Assembly (NCBI GenBank): GCA_030512295.1
Contig: JAULSR010000001.1
Coordinates: forward strand, 6,223,001 to 6,287,000
Length of the DNA stretch: 64,000 nt
Direction of reading: 5' to 3'
Source: Bombardia bombarda
Lineage: Eukaryota; Ascomycota; Sordariomycetes; Sordariales; Lasiosphaeriaceae
Below are positions 10,473 through 23,100 of this stretch, in pieces (position 1 is the stretch's first letter; every line of letters begins with the position of its first letter). The notes below the pieces were generated by a model. That model was not told where the DNA came from, made no database searches, and worked only from the letters and a program-made list of their open reading frames with translations. Both the position numbers and the translations under genes were made by a program.

Positions 10473-11928
10473 TGTCTTTCTCCATCTTGTGTGTGTGTGC
10501 GTATGCACGTACACACGCATCTTCATTCTTGCCCGGCTGTTCATTCCTGACCGCTCAACTGCTTTCAATGTGCTATATGCATGAGAGACCCTGGTTGCTT
10601 GAGTGACTGACAAACATTGTAACATCTACAGCCACCAAGGGGTACCTACCTACCCTACACCGCCACATCAGCTTTTCATGTTCACCCTTATGATCCAGTA
10701 TCAGGTCGAACCCGTGCCGGTCGGTCAGTCGATCGACAGAACCTAACTGCACACGTAGCTGGCGGCCTCTTCTCGTCCATTTTCTTGATGAGGGGTTTTC
10801 CTTCAAACACACACACACTTGGGATGCTTTTCTCTGGTCATGTGCAAAACCAAGAACCTCGACAATGGTGAGCCGGTGAGCCGGTGAGCCCAACCCATCG
10901 GAAACAGAACGAACGCCACGTCAGACGGGAGAGGGACGGTGTGGTCGAAGGGGGGCTTGCTTCTCATACAACACACGGGTTTCTCCTTTCTTGGCATCCT
11001 ATTCTCTCCGAACACGGGTTAAAAGAAAACAAACTCTCCTTCCCACGCCCGTTGCGATCAGGGTTCTTGCTAGGTGGGGGAGAGAATGTAGCATCGAGAA
11101 CATGGGACTTGAAGCCCCATCCGACTTGCTTCGTTTGCTTGGAAGCTAGCTGCGCGGGATGGGAACGGGATGGATGGAATAGAATTCAGCCACGTCACCG
11201 CCTTGATGGGACATGGCCACATATCAGCTACCTTACCTAACCTATATACACACACCTTCTTGGTTCGGCTAGACCAAAGAAGAAGAGACACCGAATGAAG
11301 ACCAGGTACATATATGATCAGTGTCGAAACAAACCAGTGCTGAGTGAAACGCAGAACATGACCTAGTTTGTCAGAAGAAACATATGAATAAATGTGTGGA
11401 TGTTCTATGCTCAGTGACATAGCTACCATATTTTGTCTACAACTGGTGTGCATTCATGTGTAACTATAAACCAAGGTCGGGGCCACCCCCTTGTCAGCGA
11501 CCCCTTGAGACCTCGGTCTATATGTGGGATCTGTTATCGTTCTGGATTAACTGCTCCTGCCGCTACCAGTACCGGGTTCGAAGTCCTTGTGCTATTTCTC
11601 CCGATGAACTCTGTGCTACAATAATACAGAGAAACAACCCGGTGAGGGAAGCTAGATAATTAAATGGAAGGTGAGATTTTAAGTAACTACCTTGGTATTT
11701 GGGGGCGGAAACGACGACGACCCCCAACAAACAAAGCAAATGATAACTTCGAACCATAACCTTGCTTGGCCAGTGATGTTTGTTAGATGTGTTTGTCTCC
11801 GTTGTTTACCACTACGTACTCTAAGTAAGTAGTTGCTCGCCACATCTCATAGGCATGTAGGTACTGTACATACACACTGCACACATACATATTCTTTACA
11901 TACGTGGGCGATGCAGAGACAAACAGCA

Positions 11929-11952
11929 CAGCAGCAGCAGCAGCAGCAGCAG
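11929..11952 (+). repeat. (CAG)8 microsatellite
   Basis: Eight uninterrupted CAG units in non-coding DNA between URM1 and AZF1. Confidence 0.95.
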
Positions 11953-13286
11953 GCGAGACAAAAAGAAAAGAAAGAAATAGGACAAAGTCGGAAATGCGGC
12001 ATTTTTTGAGCATCTTTTCCGATTCGCCTCTCAGCCCTGACTTGCCCTACCCTGCCATGCCCTGCCCAACGCAGAACAGCTCGTGCTCATCTTGCAATTC
12101 AACCTCCTCCCACCACAAGGCATACAAACCAAAAAAAAATACAACTTTGCCAAGTACCTCAAAAAAATATCAGCAAAACCCCGCGTGTATACTGTGTAAG
12201 CAAGGTAGTTGCGGAAAACGAAACAAGAACTTAGTTTGATCCCGAGGACAGAATGACGCCTACCTAGATATCACAGCCACATCATGATCATTCGCATTGT
12301 AATGAGATGTAGTAATTGATTCAAGGGAAATTGCGTACATCTATTATATCTGTGGGAAGATAGGCACGGTCTTTCCCATATCCCATCCCCATATGTCGCA
12401 GACCCCGGACAATATGCGCGGGTAGGTATGTACGTGTAAGTGAAAGAAAGTGGGAGGTTACATGTATGTCGGTACGTACCAGTGTACATATCGGTGCAGG
12501 TGCATGACGATTGATCCCCTATTCTCCCCTCATTTCGAGAAGGGGCAAAGTATTTACAATAATACGTAGTCTGCAAAAATGCCCAACGTCATGCGCGTTT
12601 ACGCATGTACTCGTGTATATACAGGATAGTTGTCCATTGTTCATCTGCACAATGGAGAATAGACTACGAGAAAAACGTCATTTCGTTAACCAGTCTCTGA
12701 TCTGCCTGAGCATACCGGTAGTTGAAATCTGGTATCAGACCACTGGCAACATAACGTAAAAAGGCATCGCGATAAGAATTGATTCTTGTGATAATACCTA
12801 ATTACAATCACTACGTGTAATCATCCTAATGTCGCCTGGGTAGGCAAGGTACTCAGATCGGGTGCTGCCGTGCTGCCGGGAGCAACAAAAAGACAAACAA
12901 ACCCCACCAACACCGCCGCCGCCTGTCTGCCTGTTTGGCTGTCACCCTTTTTCGTTTTCTCCCCGCCCCAATCCAGCCTTTGGTACCTTCTCCAGGTTGT
13001 ATGTACCGTAAACCCCCCACGTAACCTCTCCCTATTACCATATTGTTCCACAATCCCATCTTTCACAACCCCTCGCCCCCTTGCCCCTCCCCGCGCCTCC
13101 TATACAAGTAATAACAGAAATGCCGATGATGCAGCTATCTTTCCATCTCTCTCAAAACTCCTCACTATACTCCAATGAAATGCTTCAGGGGGACTAGTAT
13201 CCCCAATATGGAATGCAAATCAAATATCGGCCTCCCAAATGCGCGCGCTTTGCATTGTGTGTGTGTGCCTCCCGCTCTCCTATGAT

Positions 13287-13287
<1 letters not shown>

Positions 13288-13319
<32 letters not shown>
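13288..13319 (+). repeat. (TAG)n microsatellite, about 10.5 units
   Basis: Perfect TAG repeat of 32 bases, ~620 bp past the AZF1 stop, possibly inside its 3' UTR. Confidence 0.95.
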
Positions 13320-13937
13320 AAAATATCACATCTCCGCCAACCCGCCCCTCTCCCGTAAGAACAGCGTAATGGGCTCCCAGACAGAAATTGTACTGGGTGG
13401 TCTTTTGGGTGCAAAATAGCCGACCGTAATAAACAAATAAACAAAAAGCAAAACAAAACAGACCACCCCCCACACATTTGTAGACACAACCCGCGTCTAG
13501 TAATGCGGGTATCAAAAAAAGGCTTCAACGCTCAAACAAAACAAAAACAAGAGACATAGCCCACCTCCCGCAAAATACAGAATTTTCTCCCCCACACAAC
13601 CCCAACCGTTTTGTACCGTAGTAGGTATATAAAAACCAGGCTAACAAATAAATAAGACTTCGAACCGGGAATTAAGAAAATATTGGATTTGTGTTAAATC
13701 GAACAGAGGGCCCTTGATAGAACATGATCGAGAAACTGGGAACATGGTAGAAGTGATATATGCCGTTTAGAAACGGGTCGTGACACTAAAAATATTTATC
13801 AGGCGGAAAAAGGGAAAGAAACCAGGTGCGAAGGAGTATAGAAGATGGAACAGAAATAGAGAAACTCTCATATTCAGAAACGGCCGTTGACGCGTTTCAT
13901 ATGGCGCTTTATCGTCGCTATTGAGCGTGACCGTAAT

Positions 13938-15653
13938 TCAATACATGCGGTCGCCAAAGGCCAGATCACGGCCGTGATCTTCGTCGTATATGGGGCCGCT
14001 CGCCGGGGAGGGAGTGCCGCTGCCAACCACACTCTCTTCGGTATCGAACATTTCGTACGTGTTGTGGGTATCACGAGTACCAGCATGGGCCATAAGATGG
14101 GGTCTGCTCATACTGTATGAGGCAGGATGACTCAGACCCTGGTGCGGGTGTCCGTGAAGAAGATTGTGCGGCGTGTGCAGGACGTGCGGTAGTCCATGAA
14201 GAGTTGGAAACCCAAAGTGAGAAGGGGCTGTGGTGTGGTGGGGAGTTACGGGCGACAGCTGTGCAGCCGGCTGCACTTTTCGATGCTTCCCACGGCCTTT
14301 GATTCCCTTGTTGCTGTTCTTGTAAAGAGACGCAAAGTATTCCCGCATCTCCCTGTCGTCCTTGGAAACCGTGGATATGTCTTCGGCGGTGGCAAACTTG
14401 TTGAGGAGAGCCTCCAGGGTCTGGACGTGGAACTTGTTCTGATGGAACTGTTACGCAAACATTAATACCCGGTTTCGAGCAGGAAATGGATGACAGGATA
14501 TTACCTTGAGATTCCCGAGTTGTGTAAAGGTCTTGTTGCAGCGGTCTAGCTTGCAGATGAACGGCTTGATCGGGTTGTGGGTTGTCAAGTGCTGTCGGAC
14601 GTTCCCAAGTTGCGCAAAACGCTTTCCACATTGATCGCAGCAGTAGGGCTTTTCCCCCGAGTGACGCCGTTCGTGTGTCTAAGACATATCAGACCTGATT
14701 ACAGTTCTGAAGACAAGACATAGACTTACCCTTAAATTGCCGAGTTGGGAGCATTTCCATCCACAGTTGGGAAACATGCATGTCTATGCGCTGTTAGAAC
14801 TATGACACAATGAACAAAACGAATGGTTCGAGCTCACAAAGGGCTTGTCTCCGGTATGGGCACGGCGATGAGTGTCCAGATGCGTTTTCTGGGTGAAGCT
14901 TTTCGTGCATCCTGGGATATCGCAAGGATATCGTTTACGCTCAAGCTTTCCATCCCGTTGCTGAGCGCGAGACTTCTCTTGCGGCAGCGGTGGTGGCGAT
15001 GATAGCTGCGACGCCGCTAGTTGCTGGGATAGCTGGGAGAATTAGACCAAAGGGTTTTGCTGTGCTCCGTGCAGTTTTTGGCTTACATTTTCGGCCTTGA
15101 TGTCGAGTTCCGGAGCGGTCTGCTCAGGTGCCATCTTGGTTGCAGCAGCCTCTGCGTCTTTTTTGGCCTGAATGGCCTTCATAAGTGCGTCTATGTGGGT
15201 GTTGAATTCAACCTGAGATGCACCGTTGACCGATACATTAGATGTAATGACTCTCGGGCCAGATGAACGATTCGACGTGACCGACTTGGCTGAGGACATT
15301 TGGCTATCACTCTTTACTGACGGGCTTCGGCTTCCTTCGTTATACCTTCGGCTATCCCTTAGATACAGCGAGGCTCGGGTGGCATCGGTGTCAGAAGGAA
15401 TGATCCGAAGCTGGGGGCGTTCTGGTTCCTGGTGGTGCTTGAATGGCGAGCTCAGAATGAGAGATGGACTGTACGAGCTGTAACTGCCATACGGCACATG
15501 TACGGGAGGCGAGTAGTGTGGTGCGGTCATGCTCGTCATGGGAGCTGCGCTGAACGAGGGATTCGAGAAGAAGTGCGAGGTTGTTGCAGGCGGCTGCAGA
15601 GGTGGCGACGTCACCGGACGGGAGTCGTAGGGCACCACACCCGCGTCCATCAT
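13938..15653 (-). CDS. AZF1: C2H2 zinc-finger transcription factor, Azf1 family
   Basis: Nuclear DNA-binding regulator; in yeast Azf1 acts in glucose- and carbon-dependent transcription. Exons: 15653-15087, 15032-14838, 14783-14730, 14678-14505 and 14447-13938, about 499 aa with the start used here. Four zinc fingers are encoded over exons 2-5: CDIPGC...HRRAH, CMFPNC...HERRH (split by an intron), CDQC...HLTTH and CKLDRC...HQNKFH. The last finger and the following REYFASLYKNSNKGIKGRGK block match the yeast Azf1 C-terminal finger and its YFASIYKNSN extension, which is why I assign this family. The N-terminal ~190 residues are Ser/Pro/Tyr-rich. The start is uncertain: two adjacent ATGs (15653 and 15650) open MMDAGVVPYDSRP, but an in-frame stretch upstream (SWDRWPQTNHSSNEYA) with an acceptor-like CCCTCCAG suggests an extra 5' exon not located. 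The region upstream is a long gene-poor stretch. Confidence 0.88.
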
Positions 15654-18600
15654 GGCATATTCGTTGCTCGAGTGGTTAGTCTGGGGCCAGCGATCCCAGC
15701 TCGCAGCAGCTGGAGGGTGAGCCGTGAGAGCCAGCTTGCCGATGTGATATCTTGCCCTCACGAGCAAGATACTTGGATAGTATATGTGTAGGGTAAGCCA
15801 ACAAAACACGTTGGTTAGTTGAGTGATGAGTGAACGGACGACCCCGCAGTGTTTGTGAGTCGAAGAGATGATCTGAGGTATCCCGGCTGTATAGGTTAGC
15901 TGGGTGGGTGCACGAAAGTGACGATGAGGTTGCCGCCTTGTGTCTTGTGTAAGCAGCGTCCCGAGAGAATAGCAACAAGGTAAAGCAAAAGTCCGCCGGC
16001 CGATAATAAAGGAAAGGAGGCTATAACCCAAAGGTTGAAACTCGATTATGTGACTAGAGTCGTCATGTAGGCTGACCGTTCAAGCGGACAGGCGGAAGGG
16101 ACTCGGAGTGATCTGGGGTGAGAGGGCTGCTATATCAATGCTTCCTGGCACCAGGGTATGTACAGAGTGGTAGAGTGGTGGCAGCTGGGTATGGATCTCA
16201 AAGAGCCAATCGATTGGAATAACACCCGTCTTCGGAGGAGATCTTATTCGAATGGAGGCGTTGGCATGGGTAGACTTTGTTTCCATAGCGGATGCCACCT
16301 CTCTGGCAGTCGACTGTGGGATGTATGTACCTCGTCTGGGGGGCACATGGGGTGTAGGGTAACCATGTAAGTACATTTTGAATGGGCGCCCACCTTGTCC
16401 TCCACAGAGACTCCAGCCAGGCGAGGTCCTCCCCCTACCAGACAGACCCCCACCATGGCCACTAGGGTCCTGTGCAACCTGGTATTAGGGAGGGGCGACC
16501 AGGGTGCAGGTAGGCGTGAGCGACAGAATAACGATGTAAGTGTGTGTGTGTGTGTGTCTGGACTCTGGCTCGACTAGTTGACTGTACGGGGGGGCATGTA
16601 CCTTGTGTGCATACCGTGTTGAGGACGGAAGTGAAGCTGGAGTCGGTGGTGACTGGTGAGGTGAGGCGGACCTAGGCTAGGTGTACTTTCATACCCTGGC
16701 TCTCTCTAACCACCCACCAAGAGTAACATTAGTATGGCTGAGATGCCGCTGGGTGAGACATTTTGGAGTGGCGTCGCTCATTATTCCATTCTCTCCCTCT
16801 TCTTTTTTCAATTCTTGCTCTTTTATTTCTCCAGCCACAGTTTGACTCCTTCGCAAAGCCAGATATGAATTGCGATCTTGACACGCCGGGATCACATAGC
16901 GCAGAGAACTTGAGATAACAACGACAGATGAAGGCAGTCTGGGGAGAGGAGGGGACGGGAACCTAGGAACCAGCATAAAAGAGAAGGAAAAAGAAAAGAA
17001 GCGAAGCACGGTATCAATGCCAGTTGGCACTGCAGACGGGAGAGGTCTGCAATCCAGAATGTGCAATATCGACAGCTGGGTTCATCAAGATGTCGTCGCC
17101 CATGGCAGAAGTTGGAAATTCTTCCCTGAAGAGCCGAAGTCCTGTGACTGACGCACCAGCAGCTCTCTTGCTCGCTGCCCAGCCCGATTCCCGGCCCCAG
17201 CCAGTCAGTGCAGGCCGGTGCAGGCCCTGGTGGCGCATCCGACGTCCCTACTGGGAAGGCCGGGGCTTGGATTGAGGGAGGAGAGGGAACTTTTGGGCCT
17301 GCTGTCGAAAAGGTTTGCAAAAACTCTACCTTGTTGCGGTAACTGGACGCCATGAATGGAAAGAATGGGAAAGAGCAATTGGACATGAAGTGGTGTGGTA
17401 GTAGGCGCGGTACACTGACAAGGGTCGTTAGTACGCGCTAGCGCCAGGGCTGGATGACGCTAGCTGTCCGGGACAGTGACAAGCTGCACAGTAGACAGCA
17501 GGCCAAGGAAGCTGCCGAGGCTGTAAGTCCGGCCTAGCGTAACGAAGGTAACTGTCTAATAAGCCGTCAACGCCAGGGTGTGTCTCTTTGGGAGGGATAA
17601 GGCATTAACCCCAAAGTTTCCAGGCCAAAACACACCTGTAGGTGAGAATGGTGTTTTCTTTGCGAGTACGTGTATGAATAGTTGCTATGGCTAACCGGTA
17701 TTGACTGCGATAAAAGGCAAGGAAGATAGGAGCCAGATAAGAAGCTACATTGATGTGGCTCCTCACGACAATTCCCATACACTTATTCGTAATGTATATA
17801 CCTTACCTTACCAAGGTTAGCACTGGCACACCCCCTCATCAGGACAGCATGGAGATTCATTTATTCCATTTCTCTCCATGCTCGTACCGCTTGTTCAATG
17901 CTACATCTCTTGCCCAATCATCAGGCTTCACGATGCCGGGTCGCAGACGCTGAGCATTGGGCATTAAGCAATGAAAAGACGATGTCTTTTGGGCAAGTAT
18001 TTCCGATGGATGATCGTTGTTGCTGTTGAGGGGTTACGAATACTATTTACCTTACCTACTACTACTAGTGTAGTTCCTCGTCCATCCCACCCACGTTTCC
18101 GGTTAGTAGCGTCGTCCGCGGAGACCCTGGGACGTACACTACGTGATTCTGGTATAGGGTAGGGTATACACATATATTCTCCGCCATCCAGGCAGTTACC
18201 AGCACCATGGTCGCTCTCTGCTGCTGCACTGTGGCGGGACTCTGATGCACATGAGGAAATGGCCAACAGCTGTCAGGCAATAGCTAAGCATTTGTGTCTC
18301 TCGAAAAAGGCCTTTTCTGGGAAGATGCTAAGGTAGGTAATCCTGTCCGCGTGCTCAATCCCATTGCTGCAATGTTTGTTTTCGTGCGTACTTTTCATGT
18401 ATTCGTACTGGTAGATGGAGCCTCAAGAGCCCTGCACCTAGCCAAGTAGCGCATACTGTGTGCAAAATAGTGTTACGCACTGGGTACTAGCGGTACCCAG
18501 GTACCCACCTACCAACGCAACCTGGGTTGGACCGTTCCTGCTTTCACACACGGCGATCATTATCGGCAGCGAAAGCCCAGACGCCGATCTCAAATCTAAG

Positions 18601-18760
18601 GCTGTAGTTTGACGACGGGGCCAAGGAGTGCTCTAAGAGCAAGGTGACTTGATGAACGACCTCCATTCGAATATTCCGATTGCGATGTCGATTGCGATTG
18701 CCTCACCGCAGACCATGGGCGATTTAATTGTGTGAAAACATGCAAGTTTTACGAGTATTC

Positions 18761-18805
18761 CTCTCCCCAGTATCCCTCTCCCCAGTATCCCTCTCCCCAG
18801 TATCC
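18761..18805 (+). repeat. 15-bp tandem repeat, 3 perfect copies
   Basis: Unit CTCTCCCCAGTATCC repeated at 18761, 18776 and 18791 without mismatch. It is in non-coding DNA. Confidence 0.95.
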
Positions 18806-19673
18806 CGGAGCACACACAGTGCAGAAACCAGACCTATGAGGCTCCACGCGGAAATTCCCCGACCTCCTCCTTCGACCCTCCCTCCACCCATCAACGCTGC
18901 CGCAAAGTTCAGCAGGAGATGCAAGCACCAGGGGGGTGATTGTTATTGGTGGCTACGCTGTTTACGATACGATCTCTCTGGCCACCACCACCTGGGAAAG
19001 GGCAGGGATCAGGCATCTCAGATTTGCTCAATCAACCGTAGGAAAAGCTCAATGCCATAGAGGATTGGAGGGCCAAGGTCGCCAGAAATATCACAATGCT
19101 ACCATAAGAAATGGGCGCTCGTTTCACGTGGATTGTGTCGTAGCGGGGGCAAACCGGGTTCGGATGTGGGCAGGCTCTTGTTTGTTTGCCTGCCCTCACT
19201 GCTAGGTACAGCATCAGGATTCAAGACGGACATGCTCCCACGGCTCGGCAATCTCAGCACTGACACGCGTGCCATCCATCGCCTGCTTCAGACCGATGGC
19301 GATGCAGGTCCTGTCACCCCGCCCAGCTTCATGGACACGATCAGATCGGGCCAATTCTCCATCTGTCTGCGTCTGGGACCTGGCGGGCGAGCTGAACAAC
19401 GGGCGATGATGTGGTTGGTGTCGTTTCGGCGTTTACTGACGTCCTAATTACTTGAGCTTTTAGGTGCAGCACTAAGGCAAGGGGCAACCCGCTGTAAATC
19501 CACCTGCTACCACAGTTGCATTCAATCAGCATTCAGTGGTGGTTCTCGTCGGAAAGGTCGATGGGCATTGGGCGTCCATCTGATGTCAGTTGTGGTCCAC
19601 CTCCCCTTGGTACCTGTTTTCTGACATATAAACCGTGCGAACAATTGAGCCCACTCCTGCCTGACCGCCTAAG

Positions 19674-19687
19674 GTAAGGTACCTTAC
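19674..19687. repeat. 14-bp perfect palindrome GTAAGGTACCTTAC
   Basis: Self-complementary word centred on GGTACC, followed at once by GTAGGTACGTAGGTACG. Related AGGTACCT words recur in other intergenic stretches of the window. Confidence 0.9.
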
Positions 19688-20097
19688 TGTGTAGGTACGT
19701 AGGTACGCAAAGTTCTCTTTCTGCACAGTGCGTGCGGGTCGACTTGTGGGGGTCAAAGTCGACCGTGTGACCGCTTACTCCAGGTGGCTGCTCTCGCTTG
19801 GCTTTCTTGGCACGACCTCCGGACGCTTACCCGGGACCAAAGCCGGGCCAAAACCGGTACAACCTAGATTAAAGCTCGCGCTTCGCTCGTCTCTTGATCC
19901 AAGCTTCAAACGAGCCAAGAGCTTCTTCTGATTTCTTCATTTCTACGACTGAATGCGAAACGGTCACATGCACTGTTCAGAGTTGCAATGAGCCTCCCTC
20001 CAGAAGCACTTTTATTGCACCCCATTCGCAAGTCAAGCACCCCTCGACCGCTGTCTTCCCAAAAGTCCCCGCGAGCGAATCGCAGACAATTCCTCCT

Positions 20098-20117
20098 GGG
20101 GGGGGGGGGGGGGGGGG
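20098..20117 (+). repeat. Poly-G tract (20 G)
   Basis: Twenty uninterrupted G within non-coding DNA, flanked by ttcctcct and cggcaaaatc. Flanks differ from those of the URM1-intron tract, so it is not a copy of the same element. Confidence 0.85.
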
Positions 20118-23100
20118 CGGCAAAATCAGCCGCCACCTCGCCCAGCTCTCGACATTGGCCGCACTGGATATATCTGATAGATGACGGACGGCCGAAGCCT
20201 CAGCTGCTCCATGCTTGCTACGAAAGTACAAGGACACACAACCAGGGCCTATCCCTAAGATCGAGCAAGACACGTTTCTGTCTGGTCAGGATCTTCGCCA
20301 CCCCAGACGGGATTTAGGAAGGGGGCTCTCAGACCCATCACCCATGCCCGCTGCTCAGACCCCAGGAAAACCGCCCGATTCAGCTCTCCATTTCTCTGTT
20401 CATGGAGAATGAGACTGGAGATTGGTCCCCAGCTCGTATCCTGCTAGTCATTTCGCAGTCCTTCAACCAGGCTGATCGATATTACGGTACCTCGAGCGGT
20501 ACGTAAGCTCCATCCTCCAGCCTACCACCGTAACCAGTCGAGCCTGTCCGTCCGTCCCTCCGTGGCTGCCGAGGGCGTCCTCGGACTCGATGATCGCCGC
20601 GGCGGCCCTCTGCAGTGCAGGAGTGTGATTGCATCCAGGCCCGCAGACAATTGAGCCAAGTCTGGCATTGCCTGCCTTTGTCGACATAGCGTAATTCTCC
20701 TTGTTTGGGAGGGTGAGGCGGCTGCCCTATGGGACCAAGGGGATTGATACTGCAGTGGTGTGGCGTTTCAGCCTGCGACCCATTAGAATGGTTCATCTGC
20801 GGTCGCCCGGGGATCATAGATTTCACACACCAAGTCTCTCATGGGGTTGGCTGGACAAGAGAGAAAGGGAAATCACCGGATCGATCTATACGAACGTCAA
20901 ACTACGGGATACGGGAGGAACCGAAAAGAAACAAAGCCTCGAACAACATCACGGGATCTTGACCACGCAAAACGGTTGCTACAAGAGACCTGACTCGCTG
21001 AGTAGAGGAAATTCACCGTCAAGGACACCAGGGTTTGACTGGCGAGAATCTGTTTGTCAGAACAAACAAGAGCCACCGGCCACCTCCTGAAGGTGTGCAC
21101 CGTGTGAGCAAGGTGACCAACAAGGCAGGGGGGGTGTATGGGCTCGCTTGTTCGCTCCGCTCAGCTCACACACCATCTCCCAACCCAGCAGAGCGCGAGG
21201 CAAAAGTATTGTTTGCCCGGACGGACATTGCTGTCGTCATTTACTAGTCGTACAAGTCCTACGATGTTTTCGAGTCTCGAACTGCTGCTGCCAAAACCCA
21301 AACCTGGAAGCCCTGCCACGCGCCTCCCCTGCCTCGAGATGAGAATTCAGAAACTCTGTTGATGTTTTGTTAGCCCGGATGACGAACCGGTGCGGACGTC
21401 AGCTGGTGGTGAGAGAAAGCCTCATTTCCGTCCGGGGGAAGCCGTCCGGGGGGGTTGCCCAGTCGGCCACCTCCTCGGTTTCGGGGAAGCTAAAAACCGG
21501 CCGCGAGCACTGACCGGCGACCTCCAATGTTATTTTCGTCCACTTACTGTGTACATAGTGACAACTCGAGCGCCCCTTTCCCGAAGGGTGCTGATTGTAG
21601 CTCATGTGGGCACATACCCCAGACCCGACCCTCAGCCAAATTTCCGTTACGGGAATAGTCGACCGCAACTCATCCTTGACAATCATATAATCCCTGTCGA
21701 GACTCGCTCCCAGCGCTTTGGGTAGATTGGCGATCCCCCAGTCACGGCCACTCATTGGGTAGCGGCGCAGCCATCTCCTGTACCGAACCATCAGACTTGA
21801 GCTCGAGGCGACTTGACCTGTTGGCAAGGACACCAGCGCTGTCAAAGTCATAACAACCTTCAAGGTGGTTGTGTAGTACATGTACAAGCAAAGCCCACAT
21901 CATCTAGACGCTGTTCACCGATTACGATTCAACTATACAGTATATATAGTACATTATGCCACAGTCGACGCTAGTTATTACGCCTTCTGCTGTGAATAAG
22001 AAGAGTTTGACAAGGCACGTGTTCATGACCACGACCCAGCGAATCCTCCACGGCTTGTGTGCATCTGACAAGCTGCATCGATAGTCGAAAGCAATACTGC
22101 ACCACCTAGAATGGTGGACGGCAGTTTCTAGGGCTCCATTGTAATGCGCCTAACTACAACTCTTGCTCCGGCCTACCCGGCAGCAAGTTCGAGGCAACTG
22201 CCAGCCATTCCGTCATCCGTCACATCAGGCCCCATCATGCATCGGCATGATCACGTACCTGCCTTCATCGGCGGTGTCGGAGACCTCTAGCCTTTGGTTG
22301 CAATCTGGAAAGCATCATTATGTTCCTGCGTATGAAAGGCGGTCGGCTAGCTCAGCCAACCTTTCCGTATGAGGGCAGGCCTCGACATCTGGCTCGTCAC
22401 TGAAATCCTGCCCGTGACTAAAACGCCCCTTGGTTGTATGGGGGTTCTGGGATTCGCCAAATGTTTCTCCCTGCGGAAAAGTTTTTTTTTCAACCACCAG
22501 TCACCAACACACACAGACAAGCATTTTAGCCCCTCATCTGTCGCTCTGAATCAGCACCAACCCGTTGAGAGGTTTTCCTTTCTAGGTCCCACACATCAGC
22601 TCCAGGGTCCAAGTTCCCTTTCCCCCTCCAAATACAGCATTCTCGTGACGTATATACATGGATACCCCTCTTCTATCCCCTTGCCTCCGTACCACACCGC
22701 CGGGCCGTCTTGCTCACTCCGCAAAAAGCCAAGGGGGAAAGGAGCGGGTTGCATTCCGTCTTTTCCTTTCCTCTGGGATTCTAAGTTGTTCAAGTTTTGC
22801 TGTGCCGAAGCTGCCGCTGCTGCATCTTCATTGTATGGTTTTGGTGGTAAAGTGACAACTCGGAAACACACATACAGCCCACCAGAACAATGCGTCGAGC
22901 CGATTGACAGGTCTGATAGCGTACATTCGTATTCAGCAGAGATCAGAGATATGACGTGATGCTCACCGCTCGGCCGGCCAAACTCGGTTCGAGAACCGGC
23001 CCGTCCTAGCCAATGCCCCCCATAGATTCACCAACGGATGTGAATTAGACATTTGGGACTCGAAAATATGGTGACAGACGGTGGCAGGCCTGGCAGCAGC

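Larger units (their letters stand above)
10473..13937. other. Non-coding stretch between URM1 and AZF1 3' ends
   Basis: 3.5 kb between convergent genes. Open frames are all short (up to ~127 codons), overlap in several frames and show no domains or splice-supported extension. It contains a GGTGAGCC tandem near 10867-10890, a (CAG)8 run, a (TAG)n run and many short TACGTA/GGTAGGTA-like words. It probably includes a long AZF1 3' UTR. A lineage-specific gene or non-coding RNA cannot be excluded. Confidence 0.45.

Noticed and set aside
18761..18805. CRISPR-like or minisatellite functional array
   Set aside because: Just three head-to-tail 15-bp units without spacers; an ordinary short tandem repeat.
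22369..22959. 196-codon plus-strand frame in the gene-poor block
   Set aside because: No domain, no coding-type periodicity apparent, C- and T-rich sequence; begins in non-coding context.
22980..23000. tRNA B-box-like GGTTCGAGAACC
   Set aside because: No A box at the right distance and no cloverleaf could be folded; likewise GGGTTCGAAGTCC near 11574.
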